From positions 992,001 through 1,056,000 of the forward strand of contig NZ_CP126158.1 of assembly GCF_030127145.1 (NCBI RefSeq): a stretch of DNA of 64,000 nucleotides, written 5' to 3'. Source of the stretch: Halobaculum halobium. Its GTDB lineage: Archaea; Halobacteriota; Halobacteria; Halobacteriales; Haloferacaceae. This document shows positions 44,031 to 53,208 of this stretch, in pieces; position 1 is the stretch's first letter, and each line of letters starts with the position of its first letter. The translations under genes were made by a program, and so were the position numbers. The notes under the pieces are model-generated. The model did no database searches. It worked only from the letters and a program-made list of their open reading frames with translations, and was not told the origin of the DNA.

Positions 44031-45560
44031 TCAGTCGTCTTTGGTCTTGATGTCGGCCGAGAGCCCCTGTGCCATCTCGATGTCTTTGGAGTTGTTGAGC
44101 GTCCAGGCAGTCCGCTCGGTCACCGCTTCGATTACCTCCCGCGCCGACGGGTATCCGTTTCCGGATTTCTTCACGCCGCCGAACGGGAGGTGCACCTCCG
44201 CGCCGATGCACGGCAGGTTCCCGTACGCCAGGCCGATCTCGGCGTTGTCCCGGAAGTAGTTGATCTGCCGGTAGTCCTCCGAGATGATCGCGCCCGCGAG
44301 GCCGTAGTCGGTGTCGTTGTGGATGTCGACCGCCTCCTCGATGTCGCCGCTGTACTTCAGCAGGGCGACGTGCGGGCCGAAGACCTCCTCGTGGGTGCAC
44401 CGCAGGTCCTCGTGGGGGTCCGCCTCGTACACGAACGGCCCCACCCAGTGGCCCTCCTCGTGGCCCTCGGGAATCTCCGAATCGTCCAGTTCCTCGCGGT
44501 CGACCAGCACGGTCACGCCCTCGTCTTTCGCGAGTTGGTTGTACTGCGAGACCTTCTGTTTGTGCTCGGGTTCGATGAGCGGGCCCATGAACGTGTTCTC
44601 GTCCAGCGGGTCGCCCACCGCGACGTTCTGTGCGTTCTCGACGAAGCGCTCCTTGAACTCGTCGTACACGTCCTCGTGGACCACGATGCGCTCGCTCGAC
44701 ACACAGCGCTGGCCCGTCGTCTTGAAGGAGGACATCGTCGCGGAGTGGACCGCCGTGTCGAGGTCAGCGTTCTCGGTGACGACGATGTTGTTTTTCCCGC
44801 CCATCTCACAGGCCGCGAGCTTGCCCGGCTCGCCGCCGACCTTGCTGGCGATCTTGTGGCCGACCTCGGCCGACCCCGTGAACAGGACGGTGTCGACGCG
44901 GTCGTCCTCGACGATGGCGTTGCCCGCGTCGCCGAAGCCTTGCACGAGGTTGAACACGCCGTCCGGGACGCCCGCGTCCTCGAACATCTCCGCGAGGATC
45001 TGCGCACACCAGGGCGTCTGCTCGGCGGGCTTGAACACGACCGTGTTGCCCTCGACGAGCGCGACGGCCATGTGCCAGAACGGAATGGCGACCGGGAAGT
45101 TCCACGGGGTGATACAGCCGACCACGCCCCGGGGCTTCCGGCGCATGTAGGCGTCTTTGCTGGGGATTTCGGAGGGAACGACATCGCCCTTGGGGTGGCG
45201 AGCGTCGCCGGCGGCCCACTCGACCATGTGCCACGCCTCGGTCACGTCCGCTTTCCCTTCGGAGATCTCTTTGCCGCACTCCATGGTGACGATCTCGCCG
45301 AGCTCTTGATGGCGCTCTTTGAGTTCGTGGTAGATGTCCCAGAGGTACTCGGCGCGGTCGATGTGAGAGAGTTCTTTCCACTCTTCGAAGGCGTCGTCGG
45401 CGGCCGCGACCGCGCGGTCGACGTCGGCCTCAGTGCCGCGGCGGAACTTGCCTAATTCGTCGCCGTTGGCGGGATTCTCGCTGGTGAACGTCTCCTCGCC
45501 CGTCCCGTCGGTCCACTCACCGTCGATGTAGTGCTGGTAGACGTCGTCGTCTCGGCTCAT
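44031..45560 (-). CDS. Aldehyde dehydrogenase family protein
   Basis: 509 residues of the NAD(P)-dependent aldehyde dehydrogenase superfamily. Conserved parts are N154 in PWNFP, the cofactor loop VLFTGSAEVGHKIASKVGG, the general base E252 in ACEMGGKN and the catalytic cysteine C286 in TTGQRCVSSER. The tail carries the conserved EVFGPHVAL segment. It oxidises an aldehyde to an acid; the size and the cofactor loop fit the succinate-semialdehyde or general type, but the substrate is unresolved. Start at ATG 45560 (MSRDDDVYQHYIDGEW). There is no gene before it on the strand for 200 bases. Confidence 0.94.
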   Translation of the reverse strand: MSRDDDVYQHYIDGEWTDGTGEETFTSENPANGDELGKFRRGTEADVDRAVAAADDAFEEWKELSHIDRAEYLWDIYHELKERHQELGEIVTMECGKEISEGKADVTEAWHMVEWAAGDARHPKGDVVPSEIPSKDAYMRRKPRGVVGCITPWNFPVAIPFWHMAVALVEGNTVVFKPAEQTPWCAQILAEMFEDAGVPDGVFNLVQGFGDAGNAIVEDDRVDTVLFTGSAEVGHKIASKVGGEPGKLAACEMGGKNNIVVTENADLDTAVHSATMSSFKTTGQRCVSSERIVVHEDVYDEFKERFVENAQNVAVGDPLDENTFMGPLIEPEHKQKVSQYNQLAKDEGVTVLVDREELDDSEIPEGHEEGHWVGPFVYEADPHEDLRCTHEEVFGPHVALLKYSGDIEEAVDIHNDTDYGLAGAIISEDYRQINYFRDNAEIGLAYGNLPCIGAEVHLPFGGVKKSGNGYPSAREVIEAVTERTAWTLNNSKDIEMAQGLSADIKTKDD

Positions 45561-45763
45561 GGGCAAATCTTGCGTCACCGGCGTCATATAGGTGCGGGAA
45601 GTCGGCCGCCGATCCGGAACGGTCCTGCCTTCGGGGCCGGGTTTCGTCGGGGGAATCCCGTGACGTGGCGGGAGAGGGTCCCGCGGGCGCCGTCGTCACC
45701 CCGGATTCCGGTCGGCTCGTCACCGCCGCAAGACCCTTTCCTCGTCGTCGTCTCCCCACGACT

Positions 45764-46222
45764 ATGACCGACCCCGAGTCGCTCACGATGGATCTGCCCG
45801 AATCGGCCGACGAACCGGCGCTGCGGCGCGTGAAGACCGTCGCCCGCGTGATGGACGAGGCGGTCGAGATCCCGGGGACCGGGATCCGCGTCGGGCTCGA
45901 CCCCGTGCTCGGCGTGGTACCCGGCGCCGGCGACGCCGTCGCCGCGAGTATCTCGCTATACGTCGTCGCCGAGGCCGCCTACCTCGGCGTCCCGCTGTCG
46001 ACGGTGGTCCGCATGCTCGCGAACGTCACCGCCGACGCAGTGCTCGGGTCGATCCCCGTCGTCGGGCCGGTGTTCGACACGTTCCTCAAGGCGAACAAAT
46101 GGAACGTCTCCTACATCGAGGAGTTCGTCGCCGACGCCGGCGACGACGACGTTGAAGGCGCCGTCGACGCGCCCGCCGACGAGGATGACGGGCCCGTCAC
46201 CATCGAGATCGCCGAGGAGTGA
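45764..46222 (+). CDS. DUF4112 membrane protein (paralog 2)
   Basis: 152 residues. The DUF4112 core is RVGLDPVLGVVPGAGDAVAASISLYVVAEAAYL followed by ADAVLGSIPVVGPVFDTFLKANKWN, showing the repeated G-x-x-P-x-x-G pairs. An acidic tail (DDDVEGAVDAPADEDDG) ends it. The same domain is found at 6223-6660, so this organism has at least two. Function is unknown. ATG 45764 begins MTDPESLTMDLP; the in-frame stretch upstream is basic and rejected. It lies divergent to the aldehyde dehydrogenase gene. Confidence 0.82.
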   Translation: MTDPESLTMDLPESADEPALRRVKTVARVMDEAVEIPGTGIRVGLDPVLGVVPGAGDAVAASISLYVVAEAAYLGVPLSTVVRMLANVTADAVLGSIPVVGPVFDTFLKANKWNVSYIEEFVADAGDDDVEGAVDAPADEDDGPVTIEIAEE

Positions 46223-46276
46223 ATCCGCGCGGTCGGGACCGCACCGTGTGTCGGCTTTCTTCGGTCGGTCGACCCC

Positions 46277-47128
46277 CTACGGCTCGCGGCGGTCGCCGTC
46301 TCCGCTCGCGACCGCACTACGTTCGGCCGCGCGTTTCTCGATCTCCCCTTTCAGTCCCGGTCCGTCGAAGTCGTGGTCCGGGCGGATGGCGACGAAATCC
46401 AGGTACTCGCGCGCGGCGAGCACGTCTTCGAGCGGGTACGCCGACAACGCCGCCCCGACCGCGTCGGCGGCGCCGATCAGCGGCTCCAGCGCCGCCAGCC
46501 CGCACGCGAGGTCGTACTCGCGGGCATCGAGCACGCCCGGCTCCCGGACGCTCGTCGCGTCGATGAAGAAGAGGTCGCCGTCGAGGATGAGCACGTTCTC
46601 CGCGCGCAAGTCGCCGTGGGCGAGACCGTTGTCGTGCAGACAGCGCAGCGCGCAGAACAGCTCCGGTGCGAGCTCGCGCTCGGCGTCGGCGTCGAGCTCG
46701 TCGAGGGGGCGAAACGCCGGGAGATACTCGACGACGAGCACTCCGAGGCCGTCGATCTCCAGCGCCTCCACCGGCTCGGGGGCGTTCACGCCGATGGCGC
46801 GCATCTCCTCGGTCGCCTCCAACTCGTGGCGCGCCATCTCCGCGGGCGTGCCGAAGTGCGCGAAGAAACCCTCGGTGCCGGAGGCGAACGCGCCGGCGTT
46901 GCGCCCGGCGGTGAACAGCGCGTGCACGACGGAGTTCTGCCGGCTCACCACTTTCACGAAGTAGTCGTCGCCGCCGGCGTGCAAGATGAACGGCGTCGAC
47001 AGCCAGTTGTCGGCGTTGAGGAACTCCACGCGTGCGCTCCCGCCGCCGTAGCGGTCGGCGAGGACGCGCGCGACCGCCTCCAGCCGGTCCCACTCGACGG
47101 TCCCGCGGAGGAGCCGCTGGAAGTCCAT
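46277..47128 (-). CDS. RIO1-like serine kinase family protein
   Basis: 283 residues with the protein-kinase-like RIO fold. The N-lobe has the lysine in GDDYFVKVVSRQN, and the C-lobe has the catalytic loop LAHGDLRAENVLI (HGD..N) and the metal aspartate in LFFIDATSV. This differs from the essential RIO1/RIO2 in its shorter N-terminal part and lack of the helix-turn-helix. Whether it phosphorylates proteins, hydrolyses ATP in ribosome maturation, or acts on a small molecule is unknown. ATG 47128 starts MDFQRLLRGTVEWDRL, with the longer upstream frame rejected. Confidence 0.85.
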   Translation of the reverse strand: MDFQRLLRGTVEWDRLEAVARVLADRYGGGSARVEFLNADNWLSTPFILHAGGDDYFVKVVSRQNSVVHALFTAGRNAGAFASGTEGFFAHFGTPAEMARHELEATEEMRAIGVNAPEPVEALEIDGLGVLVVEYLPAFRPLDELDADAERELAPELFCALRCLHDNGLAHGDLRAENVLILDGDLFFIDATSVREPGVLDAREYDLACGLAALEPLIGAADAVGAALSAYPLEDVLAAREYLDFVAIRPDHDFDGPGLKGEIEKRAAERSAVASGDGDRREP

Positions 47129-47244
47129 GGACTCGAAGGTAGTCGTCGGGCGGTGATAAATCGTTGCGAGAGAACCGTCCGCGGATATTGCACCGACCGA
47201 AAGCCATCGAAACAGGTATTTCGGGGGGAGCCCGTGCTTCGTTC

Positions 47245-48384
47245 ATGAACTTTGATCTACCCGCGGAACACCGGATGATCCGGGATCAGGTGCGGGAGTT
47301 CTGTGAGGAGGAGATCGCTCCCATCGCCCAGGAGATCGAAGACGAACACCGCTTCCCCGAGGAGATATTCGACCAGCTCGGGCAGCTCGACATGATGGGC
47401 GTCCCGATCTCCGAGGAGTACGGCGGGCTCGGCGGCGACACCCTGCTGTACGCGGTCGTCGCCGAGGAACTCGGGCGCGTCTCCGGCGGCGTCGGGCTCT
47501 CGTACGTGGCACACACCTCGCTGGGCGCCAAGCCGATCGAGCTGTTCGGCACCGACGGGCAGAAGGAGGAGTGGCTCCGGCCGCTGGCGGAGGGCGAGGA
47601 GATGGGTGCGTGGGCGCTCACCGAGCCCGGCTCGGGATCGGACGCCTCCGACATGGACACCACCGCGGAGAGAGACGGCGACGAGTACGTCCTGAACGGC
47701 ACGAAGCAGTTCATCACGAACGCCAGCGTCGCCAACTCCGTTCTCGTGAAGGCCGTCACCGACTCCGACGCCGGCTACGACGGCATCTCGACGTTCATCG
47801 TCGACCCCGACGACGCCGGCTTCGAAGTGACGACCGTCTGGGACAAGATGGGACTCAACTGCTCCCCGACCTGCGAGATCCAGCTGGACGACGTGCGGAT
47901 CCCGGAGGAGCGTCTTCTCGGCGAGGAAGGCGAGGGATGGACGCAGACGATGAAGACGCTGGAGGGCGGTCGCATCTCCATCGCCGCGCTGTCGACGGGG
48001 CTCGCGCAGGGCGCCTACGAGGCGGCCAAGGAGTATTCCGGGGAGCGCGAGCAGTTCGGCAAGCCGATCTCGAAGTTCGACGCCGTCCGCGACATGGTCG
48101 TCGATATGCACCGAAAGACCGAGCGCGCGCGGCTGCTCACCCACAAGGCGGCGGCGAAATACGACGCCGGCGAGTCCGTGACGCGCGCGTCCGCGCTCGC
48201 GAAGCTCGACGCCAGCGAGGCCGCCCGCGAGGTCGCCGAGGACTCGGTTCAGGTCCACGGCGGCTACGGCTACACCACCGACTTCCCACCCCAGCGGTTC
48301 TACCGCGACGCGAAGCTGATGGAGATCGGCGAGGGGACCAGCGAGATCCAGCATCTCATCATCGGTCGCGAACTCGGCCTCTAG
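47245..48384 (+). CDS. Acyl-CoA dehydrogenase
   Basis: 379 residues, short-chain acyl-CoA dehydrogenase type. The N-terminal helix region ([19 protein letters not shown]) precedes the FAD/substrate part [16 protein letters not shown], then the C-terminal helical bundle with [17 protein letters not shown] and IGEGTSEIQ, where the glutamate is the catalytic base. It catalyses the first oxidation of fatty or branched acyl-CoA, passing electrons to an electron-transfer flavoprotein. ATG 47245 ([14 protein letters not shown]) is the conserved start. It lies divergent to the RIO-like gene. Confidence 0.95.
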   Translation: MNFDLPAEHRMIRDQVREFCEEEIAPIAQEIEDEHRFPEEIFDQLGQLDMMGVPISEEYGGLGGDTLLYAVVAEELGRVSGGVGLSYVAHTSLGAKPIELFGTDGQKEEWLRPLAEGEEMGAWALTEPGSGSDASDMDTTAERDGDEYVLNGTKQFITNASVANSVLVKAVTDSDAGYDGISTFIVDPDDAGFEVTTVWDKMGLNCSPTCEIQLDDVRIPEERLLGEEGEGWTQTMKTLEGGRISIAALSTGLAQGAYEAAKEYSGEREQFGKPISKFDAVRDMVVDMHRKTERARLLTHKAAAKYDAGESVTRASALAKLDASEAAREVAEDSVQVHGGYGYTTDFPPQRFYRDAKLMEIGEGTSEIQHLIIGRELGL

Positions 48385-48563
48385 CCTGACGGGCGTTAAC
48401 AGGGCGATCGAGTGCGCGAGGCGCCGTCGACCGACCGATTGGAGGCCGCGACGCGAACGGGAAGCGAACGCGGGAGAGCGTTCGAGCGGAATCAGTGGGA
48501 GCCGGCGTCTCGTCGTCGATCGCGACCACGGACGTAATCCGATCTGATAATTCAGGAGCGGGG

Positions 48564-48571
48564 TTTATATT
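48564..48571 (+). promoter_or_regulatory. TATA element of the histidine kinase gene
   Basis: TTTATATT about 36 bases before the ATG at 48604, giving a short leader. CCGATCAGTCGG (48579-48590), an imperfect palindrome, lies between it and the ATG and could be an operator. Confidence 0.5.
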
Positions 48572-48603
48572 CAGCGTCCGATCAGTCGGATCTACCTACC
48601 GGC

Positions 48604-50847
48604 ATGGTCACCGACTTAGCTATTCTCCCCGTCGCCGCATTCGGCTCCGCACTGGTGGCGGCCGCTGCGGGGGGGCTCGCGTACGTTCGAACTCGCGAGC
48701 GGACGGACCACGCCGGCGCCGCCATCGCCGCGACGCTTGGACTCGTCGCCACGTGGGCGACCGCGTTCGGTCTCCAGTTACTGGCCGGAACGACAGCCGC
48801 GGGTCCGGGACTGCTCACGCTGAAGTGGCTCGTCGCCGCGCCCGTGGCCACCACGTCGCTGCTGTTCGCGATCACGTACGCCGGCTACGGCGAGTGGCTG
48901 ACGCCGCCGCGTATCGCCGCGCTCGCCGTCGAGCCAGCGCTCGCCGGTGCGCTGGCCGTGGTGAACCCCGGTGGTATCTTCTTCGCCGGGAGCGATCTGC
49001 GGACCGTCCGCGGGGTGACCGTCCTCGTCGCCGACCCCGGGCCGGCGCTCGTCGCACACGTCGCGTACGGAGTGCTCGCCACGGTGGTGTTCGTCTCGCT
49101 GTTGGGGCGGATCGCAGTGCGCTCGTCCGGCACGTATCGCACGCAGGCGGCCGTGCTGTGCCTCGGAACGACGACCCCCGCCGTGACCGCCACGCTGTTC
49201 GTCCTCCGGCCGCCGTGGGCGCCGCCGTTCGACACGACGCCGCTCGGGTTCGGCGCGGTGAGCCTGCTGTTGCTGGTCGCGATGGCTCGATTCAACCTCT
49301 TCGACGTGGCGTCTGTCGCCCACCAGACGGTGTTCGCCGGACTCGACGACGCGATCGTCGTCGTCGACGAGGACGGGCGGGTGCTCGAGACGAACCCTTC
49401 CGCCCGCGACGCGTTCGGGCTCGACCCCGACGCGGTCGGCGCGGACGCCGAGCGCGTGCTGCCGGACGCAGTCGTCGAAACCGACCTGCTCGACGGCGGC
49501 GACGCCGAGGTCATGCTCGACGGCGACGGGGACGGGACCCCCCTCGACGCCGAGGGCATGGCGTTCGGCGACCCGTCGACGGACCCGACGTATTTCGAGG
49601 CGACCTGCGAGTCGCTCGGGCGCGAGGGGCTCCGGCTGCTCGTGTTCCGCGACGTGAGCCAGCGAACGGAGATGCAGCGACGCTACCGGGCGTACGTCGA
49701 GCACTCCGAGGACATCGTCGCGGTCACGGACGCCGACGGCGTCTTCGAATACGTCAGCCCCGCCGTCGAGACCGTGCTCGGCTACGATCCCGAGCGGCTC
49801 GAAGGCGGCGTGTTCACCGACTACGTCCACCCGGACGACCGCCGGTCGGTCGCCGAACCGTTCGCCGAGAGCCTGCATCGCCCCGGCGAGCGCGTCCGCC
49901 TCTCCTGTCGGATCGAGCACCGAGACGGCGGGTGGCGAATCCTCGACGGCGTCGGGGTGAACCGGTTCGACGATCCCCACATCGGCGGGTACCTGTTGAC
50001 CCTCCGAGACGAGACGCGTCGGGACCGATACGAACAGCGGCTGCACGTGCTGACGCGCGTCCTCAGACACGACCTCCGCAACGAGCTCAACGTCGTGCAC
50101 GGGTACGCGGACGTGATCGAGACTACCGGCGACGACGAGACGGCAGACTACGCCGAGCGTATCCAACGATCGGCCGAGCGCCTCGCCTCCCTGGGAACCC
50201 GCGTTCGCGGCATCGACCAGACGCTGCGTCGGACTGACCACGGCGGCCGGCCGGTCGACGTGACGCGCGTCGTCCGCGAGGTGCTCGAGCGCGCCCGCGA
50301 TCGGTTCCCGGAGATGACGGTGACCGTCGAAACCGACGACGGCGACGCGATCGCGTACGCCGACGAACTGCTCGCAACTGCGGTGTGGAACGTCGTGGAG
50401 AACGCCAGCCACCACCGCGAGGGCGACCAGACCCGGGTGGCGGTCACGCTGTCCGCCGGCTGCGACACGGTCGAACTCCGGATCGCGGACGACGGACCCG
50501 GGATCCCCGCAGAGGACCGCGAGGCCGTCGAGTCGGGCCACGAGACGCAGCTTCGCCACGCCAGCGGGCTCGGCCTCTGGCTCGTCAGGTGGATCGTCGA
50601 CGGCGTCGACGGCGAACTCTCGTTCGTCGACGGCGCCGACGCCGACGCCGAGCCGATCGACGACGTAGGGACGGTCGTCGTCCTTCGCCTGCGCGCGGCG
50701 GAGGGAGAGTCGGTGACGACGACGCCCGTCGAACAGATGGCGCCGTGGGGCGTCGCCAGCGCGGGCGCCGAAGGAGGCGACGACCGAGGCGACGACGCGG
50801 GGGCGTTCGGGGAGCCGGTCGCACCGCAGCCGTCTCGCGACGACTGA
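48604..50847 (+). CDS. Sensor histidine kinase with N-terminal 7TM and PAS domains
   Basis: 747 residues. Residues 1-225 hold seven hydrophobic helices typical of the histidine-kinase N-terminal 7TM sensor. A linking PAS-like region (AHQTVFAGLDDAIVVVDEDGR) and a second PAS (AYVEHSEDIVAVTDADGVFEYVSPAVETV) follow. The phospho-acceptor is H489 in LRHDLRNELN, in the haloarchaeal H-box form. The ATP-binding domain has NVVENASHH, ADDGPGIP and GLGLWLV. It is membrane-bound and should phosphorylate an unlinked response regulator, as none is next to it. The last 50 residues form a Gly/Asp-rich tail. Confidence 0.93.
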   Translation: MVTDLAILPVAAFGSALVAAAAGGLAYVRTRERTDHAGAAIAATLGLVATWATAFGLQLLAGTTAAGPGLLTLKWLVAAPVATTSLLFAITYAGYGEWLTPPRIAALAVEPALAGALAVVNPGGIFFAGSDLRTVRGVTVLVADPGPALVAHVAYGVLATVVFVSLLGRIAVRSSGTYRTQAAVLCLGTTTPAVTATLFVLRPPWAPPFDTTPLGFGAVSLLLLVAMARFNLFDVASVAHQTVFAGLDDAIVVVDEDGRVLETNPSARDAFGLDPDAVGADAERVLPDAVVETDLLDGGDAEVMLDGDGDGTPLDAEGMAFGDPSTDPTYFEATCESLGREGLRLLVFRDVSQRTEMQRRYRAYVEHSEDIVAVTDADGVFEYVSPAVETVLGYDPERLEGGVFTDYVHPDDRRSVAEPFAESLHRPGERVRLSCRIEHRDGGWRILDGVGVNRFDDPHIGGYLLTLRDETRRDRYEQRLHVLTRVLRHDLRNELNVVHGYADVIETTGDDETADYAERIQRSAERLASLGTRVRGIDQTLRRTDHGGRPVDVTRVVREVLERARDRFPEMTVTVETDDGDAIAYADELLATAVWNVVENASHHREGDQTRVAVTLSAGCDTVELRIADDGPGIPAEDREAVESGHETQLRHASGLGLWLVRWIVDGVDGELSFVDGADADAEPIDDVGTVVVLRLRAAEGESVTTTPVEQMAPWGVASAGAEGGDDRGDDAGAFGEPVAPQPSRDD

Positions 50848-50931
50848 TCACGGCCCGCGTGTCGCGGGCGTGCGACGACCGCGCCGGGAGCGTGACCCCG
50901 ACGCTGGACCGGTTGCGAGCGGCGACGTCGC

Positions 50932-51303
50932 CTACGGCGCCGCAACGAACACCAGCGGCTCCCAGCCACCCCGCTCGTCCGGAGTCAACTCGGTACCCGC
51001 AGTGAACGCCCGGTCGTGGACCGCCCGCGCGGCCGCGAGGTCGGCCGCGGACGAGTCGAGCGTCGCGGCGAACTCCCGCCACACGTGCGGCGGGACGAGG
51101 AGGAAGTACGTTCGGCCGTGGCGACGCACGAGCGGGTCGTACTCGAACGCCCGCCGGTACTCGAAGACGAGGTCTGCGACCCCCGGGTACGCGCGAACGT
51201 CCGCCTGCATCGTAGCTACCGCCTCCCGTACCGCGGACTCGTCGACGCCGGCGGCCGCCGCCGCGTCCGCGACGTGGGACGCGAGCGGCCCGAGATCGTC
51301 CAT
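50932..51303 (-). CDS. Conserved hypothetical protein
   Basis: 123 residues from ATG 51303, largely helical (MDDLGPLASHVADAAAAAGVDE and SAADLAAARAVHDRAF), with an aromatic core (VFEYRRAFEYDPLVRRHGRTYFLLVPPHVW). No known domain. Codon use is normal. It is convergent with the histidine kinase and divergent from the sugar isomerase gene 71 bases away. Function unknown; a small soluble protein. Confidence 0.6.
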   Translation of the reverse strand: MDDLGPLASHVADAAAAAGVDESAVREAVATMQADVRAYPGVADLVFEYRRAFEYDPLVRRHGRTYFLLVPPHVWREFAATLDSSAADLAAARAVHDRAFTAGTELTPDERGGWEPLVFVAAP

Positions 51304-51374
51304 ACGCCACGCTCCGGCCCGCGTGGGCATGAGCGATGCGGTGGGTCGAAGTGCCGACGGGGGCTACGAGCCGT

Positions 51375-52235
51375 ATGGACGCCGACATCGGGTTCGTCAC
51401 CCAACTCGGGATGGACCACCAGGAGGCGGTCGCGACGGCGGCCGATCACGGCTACGACTACGTCGAGGTGATGCTCGACGGCGCGGGCGCGCGGAACCGA
51501 CTCGCCCCGCGTCGCGACGAACTCCGGGCCGCGCTGGCCGACCGCGGGATCGACTGCACGGTCCACCTCCCGTTCGGCTCGATCGACCCCGGCTCCCCGT
51601 TCGACGCGGTTCGATCCGGCGCCGTCGCCGAGCTGGAGGCGCACCTCGACCTCGCGGCGGATCTCGGGGCGGCGAAGGCGACGGTGCACCCGACGACGGA
51701 CGCGTGGGGACCCGCCCACGACGACGAGACGGTCGGCGACGCCGTCGTCGAGTCGGTCCGCCGCCTCGACGCGTACGCCGCCGACCGCGGCGTAGAGCTG
51801 GTGGCCGAAAACATCCCGAAGGGCCGCTTCGACACGAACCGGATCGGCGAACTGCTCGACCGCACCGACGTGTCGATGTGCCTCGACACCGGCCACGCCC
51901 GCGTCGACGGTCGCGACGACGGCGGCATCGCGGCGCTGATCGACGAGCGCGCCGACCGGATCTCGCATTTCCACCTGAACGACGTGCGCGGCCCGAGCGA
52001 CGAACACCTCCCCATCGGCGCCGGGTTCGTCGACTTCGCGCGGCTGTTTCGGGCGCTCCCGGACGACTGGACGGGGACGCTCTCGGCGGAGGTGTTCACC
52101 CGCGACGCCGGCTATCTCGGCCACAGCCTCGACCGGGTCAAAGAGTCGCTTTCGGCGGCCGAGGCCGACGATCCCCACGACGTCAACGGAACCGGCTCCA
52201 GCGGAACCGGCGGCGACACCGAGGTGGGCGAGTGA
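51375..52235 (+). CDS. Sugar phosphate isomerase/epimerase (xylose-isomerase-like TIM barrel)
   Basis: 286 residues of the AP-endonuclease-2/xylose-isomerase-like TIM barrel. Metal-binding positions include H in TVHPTT, E in ELVAENIPKG, D/H in MCLDTGHARVDG and H in SHFHLNDVRG. The family isomerises or epimerises sugars or sugar phosphates. Its TGA overlaps the GTG of the sugar kinase gene, so the two are translationally coupled and probably process the same sugar. The Ser/Gly/Thr-rich tail (NGTGSSGTGGDTEVGE) is disordered. ATG 51375 was chosen over the in-frame 51336. Confidence 0.85.
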   Translation: MDADIGFVTQLGMDHQEAVATAADHGYDYVEVMLDGAGARNRLAPRRDELRAALADRGIDCTVHLPFGSIDPGSPFDAVRSGAVAELEAHLDLAADLGAAKATVHPTTDAWGPAHDDETVGDAVVESVRRLDAYAADRGVELVAENIPKGRFDTNRIGELLDRTDVSMCLDTGHARVDGRDDGGIAALIDERADRISHFHLNDVRGPSDEHLPIGAGFVDFARLFRALPDDWTGTLSAEVFTRDAGYLGHSLDRVKESLSAAEADDPHDVNGTGSSGTGGDTEVGE

Positions 52236-53179
52236 GCCGACTCGTCGTCGGCGAGTGTATCGTCGACCTCCATCCCGAGGGGGCCGAGTCGGGCGCCCAC
52301 GGCGACGCCGGGACGTATATCAGACGGCCCGGCGGTGCGCCCGCGAACGTCGCCGTCGGCCTCGCGCGCCTCGGCGAGGCGCCGGACCTGTGGACCAGAC
52401 TGGGCCGGGACGGCTTCGGCGACTTCCTCGCGGAGACGCTCCGCGAGGAGCGAGTCCCCGACACCTACGTCGAGCGCGACCCCGACGCGCCGACGGGCCT
52501 CGCGGTCGTCGCGCTCGACGCCGACGGGGACCGGTCGTTCTCGCTGTACCTCGACGGCACCGCAAGCACAGGGCTGGAGCCGGGACGCGTCGGCGACGAC
52601 GCGCTCGCGGCGGTCGACTGGCTCCACGTCGGCGGCGTCGAGCTCGCCCACGAGCCGGCGCGCTCGGCGGTGTTCGACCTGCTGGAGCGAACGCCCGACG
52701 CGGTGACCGTCTCGTTCGACCCGAACGCGCGTCCGTCGCTGTGGCGGGAATTCGACTACGCCGACACGCTCGCGCGGGCGCTCCCGAACGTGGACGTGCT
52801 CGTCGCGTCCGCGGAGGACCTCGACCCGGCGGGCTACGAGGGAACCGCCGAGACCGTCGCGTCCGCGGTCGTCGCCGACGGTCCTCACACCGCACTCGTC
52901 ACCCGCGGCGCAGCGGGGGCGTACGCCCGCGCGACCGCCGACGCGCCGTGGGGCGCCGGCCACGCCGACCACCCCGGATTCGACGCCGGGGTGATCGACA
53001 CGACCGGCGCGGGCGACGCGTTCACCGCCGGCGCGATCGAGGCGCTCGACGGCGGGGCGTCGCTCTCGGACGCGCTGCGCTTCGCGAACGCCGTCGGCGC
53101 ACGCGCGACGACCGCCCAGGGGGCGATGGCCGCGCTGCCGAGGTGCGAGGAGGTCGACTCGTTCCTCGACGACCGGTAG
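52232..53179 (+). CDS. PfkB family carbohydrate kinase
   Basis: 315 residues of the ribokinase/PfkB family, which phosphorylates sugars or nucleosides at a hydroxymethyl group. N-terminal signature RPGGAPANVAVGLARLGE and the C-terminal DTTGAGDAFTAGAIEAL, whose Asp is the catalytic base and GAGD the anion hole. The start is a GTG overlapping the isomerase stop (GTGA). Paired with an isomerase, it resembles a two-step sugar catabolism unit, but neither substrate is predictable. Cytoplasmic. Confidence 0.92.
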   Translation: MSRLVVGECIVDLHPEGAESGAHGDAGTYIRRPGGAPANVAVGLARLGEAPDLWTRLGRDGFGDFLAETLREERVPDTYVERDPDAPTGLAVVALDADGDRSFSLYLDGTASTGLEPGRVGDDALAAVDWLHVGGVELAHEPARSAVFDLLERTPDAVTVSFDPNARPSLWREFDYADTLARALPNVDVLVASAEDLDPAGYEGTAETVASAVVADGPHTALVTRGAAGAYARATADAPWGAGHADHPGFDAGVIDTTGAGDAFTAGAIEALDGGASLSDALRFANAVGARATTAQGAMAALPRCEEVDSFLDDR

Positions 53180-53208
53180 CGGACGACTCTCGGGCGAGCG
53201 GCGGGACC

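Noticed and set aside
44190-45455. 421-codon open frame antisense to aldehyde dehydrogenase
   Set aside because: Shadow frame lacking any recognisable domain; dehydrogenase catalytic residues are on the opposite strand.
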